Positions 7,127 to 7,886 of a DNA stretch of 7,886 bases are shown piece by piece. The notes below the pieces were generated by a model. It worked only from the letters and a program-made list of their open reading frames with translations. It was not told the DNA's origin and did no database searches. A program made the translations under genes and the position numbers. Origin of the DNA: a bacterium (lineage in GTDB: Bacteria; Latescibacterota; UBA2968; GCA-2709665); the NCBI GenBank assembly GCA_027619145.1, contig JAQCGA010000168.1, positions 1-7,886 of the forward strand. Direction: 5' to 3'. Every line of letters starts with the position of its first letter. Positions within the stretch are counted from its first letter, which is position 1.

Positions 7127-7408
7127 ATGGACCCTCTCAGTTCAGCCGTTGAATTTCGCCCTCGTGCCCGCAGCCTGGTCATGGGAGGCGTACCCTGGCT
7201 ACCTCGCATTACAGACAAGGCTCGGGCCAAACTGCGTGGTAATATTGGGGACTATATTTATCCGTGAGGAGCCGACCAAAAGTTCCTGGAGGAACTAGGC
7301 ATCTCGGCAGAAGAATTCACGGAAATCGTCGCTTCCTGCGAAGTAGATACACAGGTTGTAGAGCGAATCAAGCCCATTTACGAAAAAGCGCAGAAAAAAA
7401 AGAAATAA
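7127..7408 (+). CDS. DUF5069-like candidate selenoprotein with in-frame UGA (Sec47)
   Basis: From ATG 7127 the frame runs 46 codons to TGA (7265-7267), then 46 more sense codons to TAA (7406-7408). Reading UGA as selenocysteine gives 93 residues. Both halves belong to one domain: VPWLPRITDKARAKLRG and GDYIYP before the UGA, GADQKFLEELGIS after it. This matches the DUF5069 family as I remember it (LPR..DK.RA.L.G..G.Y.Y.C..D..FLE..GI), where Cys stands at the UGA position. The function of the family is unknown. A Cys-to-Sec swap suggests a redox or metal-binding role; the only Cys is C71, near the C-terminus, which ends in four Lys. A SECIS-like hairpin follows the UGA. The gene has its own promoter, a strong ribosome site and a terminator starting at the stop codon. 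UGA acts as a normal stop in neighbouring genes, so code reassignment is unlikely. The alternative is a nonsense mutation in a pseudogene. The family call is from memory; the Sec reading is inference. Confidence 0.8.
7271..7308 (+). promoter_or_regulatory. Candidate bacterial SECIS element
   Basis: Starting 3 nt after the UGA, GCCGA (7271-7275) pairs perfectly with TCGGC (7304-7308). Inside this, AGTTCC (7281-7286) pairs perfectly with GGAACT (7291-7296), closing the four-base loop TGGA (7287-7290). An internal loop (7276-7280 against 7297-7303) separates the two stems. The loop begins 20 nt after the UGA, and its second base is G. As I recall the bacterial SECIS consensus (loop 16-37 nt from the UGA, short upper stem, G in the first two loop positions), all conditions are met. 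It would bind SelB carrying Sec-tRNA. Confidence 0.75.
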
Positions 7409-7409
7409 G

Positions 7410-7444
7410 AAGAAGCCGCCACCGATCACGTGGCGGCTTCTTTC
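7410..7444 (+). terminator. Intrinsic terminator of the DUF5069-like gene
   Basis: GAAGCCGCCAC (7412-7422) pairs perfectly with GTGGCGGCTTC (7430-7440) around a 7-nt loop; two more A-T pairs extend the stem to 13 bp, from 7410 to 7442. The T-tract is short (TTT from 7441, then CC). It begins 2 nt after the TAA, closing a one-gene transcript and separating it from thiT. Confidence 0.82.
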
Positions 7445-7529
7445 CATACAGATATTCCTTGCGGAAGAGAAATCCGCGAAGCAGGGGTCATCTATCAACG
7501 TTTAAACATCGTTTGCGAAAAGAGCCTGC

Positions 7530-7886
7530 ATGACAACTTCTGCCCGCATGGATATTCGAAACCTCACCGCACTGGCCGCTGCTGCTGCACTGGCCATTTT
7601 CCTGGGCTATTTGAAACTCTACAGGATGCCCCAGGGTGGCTCCATCACATTAGAAGCAGTTCCCATCCTCTTTGTCGCACTCTGGCGTGGCCCCCGTACG
7701 GGCATCCTGGCGGGTTTGTTTACCGGCGTACTCAAGCTCATGCTGGACCCGTTCATCGTTCATCCTGTACAGGTCCTGCTGGATTATCCACTCCCTTTCT
7801 TTTGCCTGGGCCTGGTGGCATATCTACCGCGGTTCCCCCGATTAGGCATCCTCCTGGCCAGCACCGCACGCTGGGCTTCGCACGTC
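7530..7886 (+). CDS. thiT: ThiT-type thiamine ECF transporter substrate-binding subunit (3' end outside window)
   Basis: ThiT is the small integral membrane S-component that captures thiamine and hands it to the shared ECF energising module for ATP-driven uptake. The 119 codons seen run off the right edge; the family is about 170-200 residues. Family marks are LKLYRMPQGGSITLEAVPIL near the first helices, LAGLFTGVLKLMLDPFIVHPVQVLLDYPLPF in the middle, and RWASHV at the very end, where ThiT proteins carry a conserved thiamine-binding His. Two in-frame ATGs are possible. The one at 7530 is preferred because AAGAG lies 5 nt upstream; the one at 7548 has no ribosome site. The gene follows a strong terminator, so it needs its own promoter, which I could not identify in 7445-7529. 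No TPP riboswitch is seen in front of it. The rest of the ECF module is not in the window. Confidence 0.88.
   Translation, partial: MTTSARMDIRNLTALAAAAALAIFLGYLKLYRMPQGGSITLEAVPILFVALWRGPRTGILAGLFTGVLKLMLDPFIVHPVQVLLDYPLPFFCLGLVAYLPRFPRLGILLASTARWASHV

Noticed and set aside
7265..7267. UGA read as Trp or Gly through an alternative genetic code.
   Set aside because: The receiver and the kinase genes both end in TGA, the latter directly before a terminator, and Trp is encoded by TGG throughout.
7445..7529. TPP or other riboswitch in front of thiT.
   Set aside because: The conserved TPP-box segments are absent and the leader is too short; only a 5-bp hairpin is seen.
7264..7533. Open frame of 89 codons from a GTG at 7264 that overlaps the UGA-split gene and the terminator.
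   Set aside because: It is basic and low in family likeness, has no ribosome site and crosses the terminator hairpin. The DUF5069 frame explains the sequence.

Overview
The window reads as chromosomal DNA of a free-living, probably diderm (two-membrane) bacterium with moderate GC content. It uses ordinary sigma-70-type promoters (TTGACA-like, 17-18 nt spacer, TATAAT-like), a mixture of Shine-Dalgarno-led and SD-less starts, and ATG, GTG and TTG start codons. UGA is a genuine stop in at least two genes here (the response regulator and the histidine kinase), so the code is standard. The phylum cannot be fixed from this window. The mix of GT39 mannosyltransferases carrying TPR tails, a DivK-like receiver and an orphan outer-membrane protein would fit one of the little-cultured phyla such as Latescibacterota or Poribacteria, but that is only a guess.

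Layout, left to right. (1) Positions 1-449 hold the remains of a GT39-type membrane glycosyltransferase whose frame-1 membrane part runs into a frame-3 TPR tail: a deleted and frameshifted gene. (2) 489-3224 is an intact 911-residue paralogue with the same plan, a polytopic GT39-like domain followed by about eight TPR repeats. (3) 3389-4883 is a two-gene signalling operon with its own promoter: a DivK-like stand-alone receiver, then a soluble receiver-histidine kinase. (4) A bidirectional terminator (4902-4937) closes that operon and also the convergent gene 4956-6272, a secreted, probably outer-membrane beta-rich protein of unknown function. (5) Divergent from it, 6445-7059 is rsmD, the 16S rRNA guanine-N2 methyltransferase. 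(6) 7127-7408 is a small DUF5069-like gene interrupted by an in-frame UGA. (7) From 7530 to the window end lies the 5' part of thiT, a thiamine ECF-transporter substrate-binding subunit.

The most interesting item is (6). Translation continues in frame for 46 codons past the UGA with the family's conserved sequence. The UGA falls where, as I recall the family, a Cys is usual. Immediately downstream is a two-tier hairpin that fits the bacterial SECIS consensus (upper stem 6 bp, loop UGGA with a G at its second base, 19 nt between UGA and loop). The gene has its own promoter, a good Shine-Dalgarno site and a strong terminator, so it is a complete single-gene transcription unit, conventionally invisible because ORF callers stop at the UGA. 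The best reading is a selenoprotein of a domain-of-unknown-function family.

No tRNA, rRNA, CRISPR array, insertion sequence or attachment site was seen. No gene-free stretch exceeds 300 bases; the gaps at 3225-3388, 6273-6444, 7060-7126 and 7409-7529 hold the promoters and terminators listed, and otherwise nothing I recognise.
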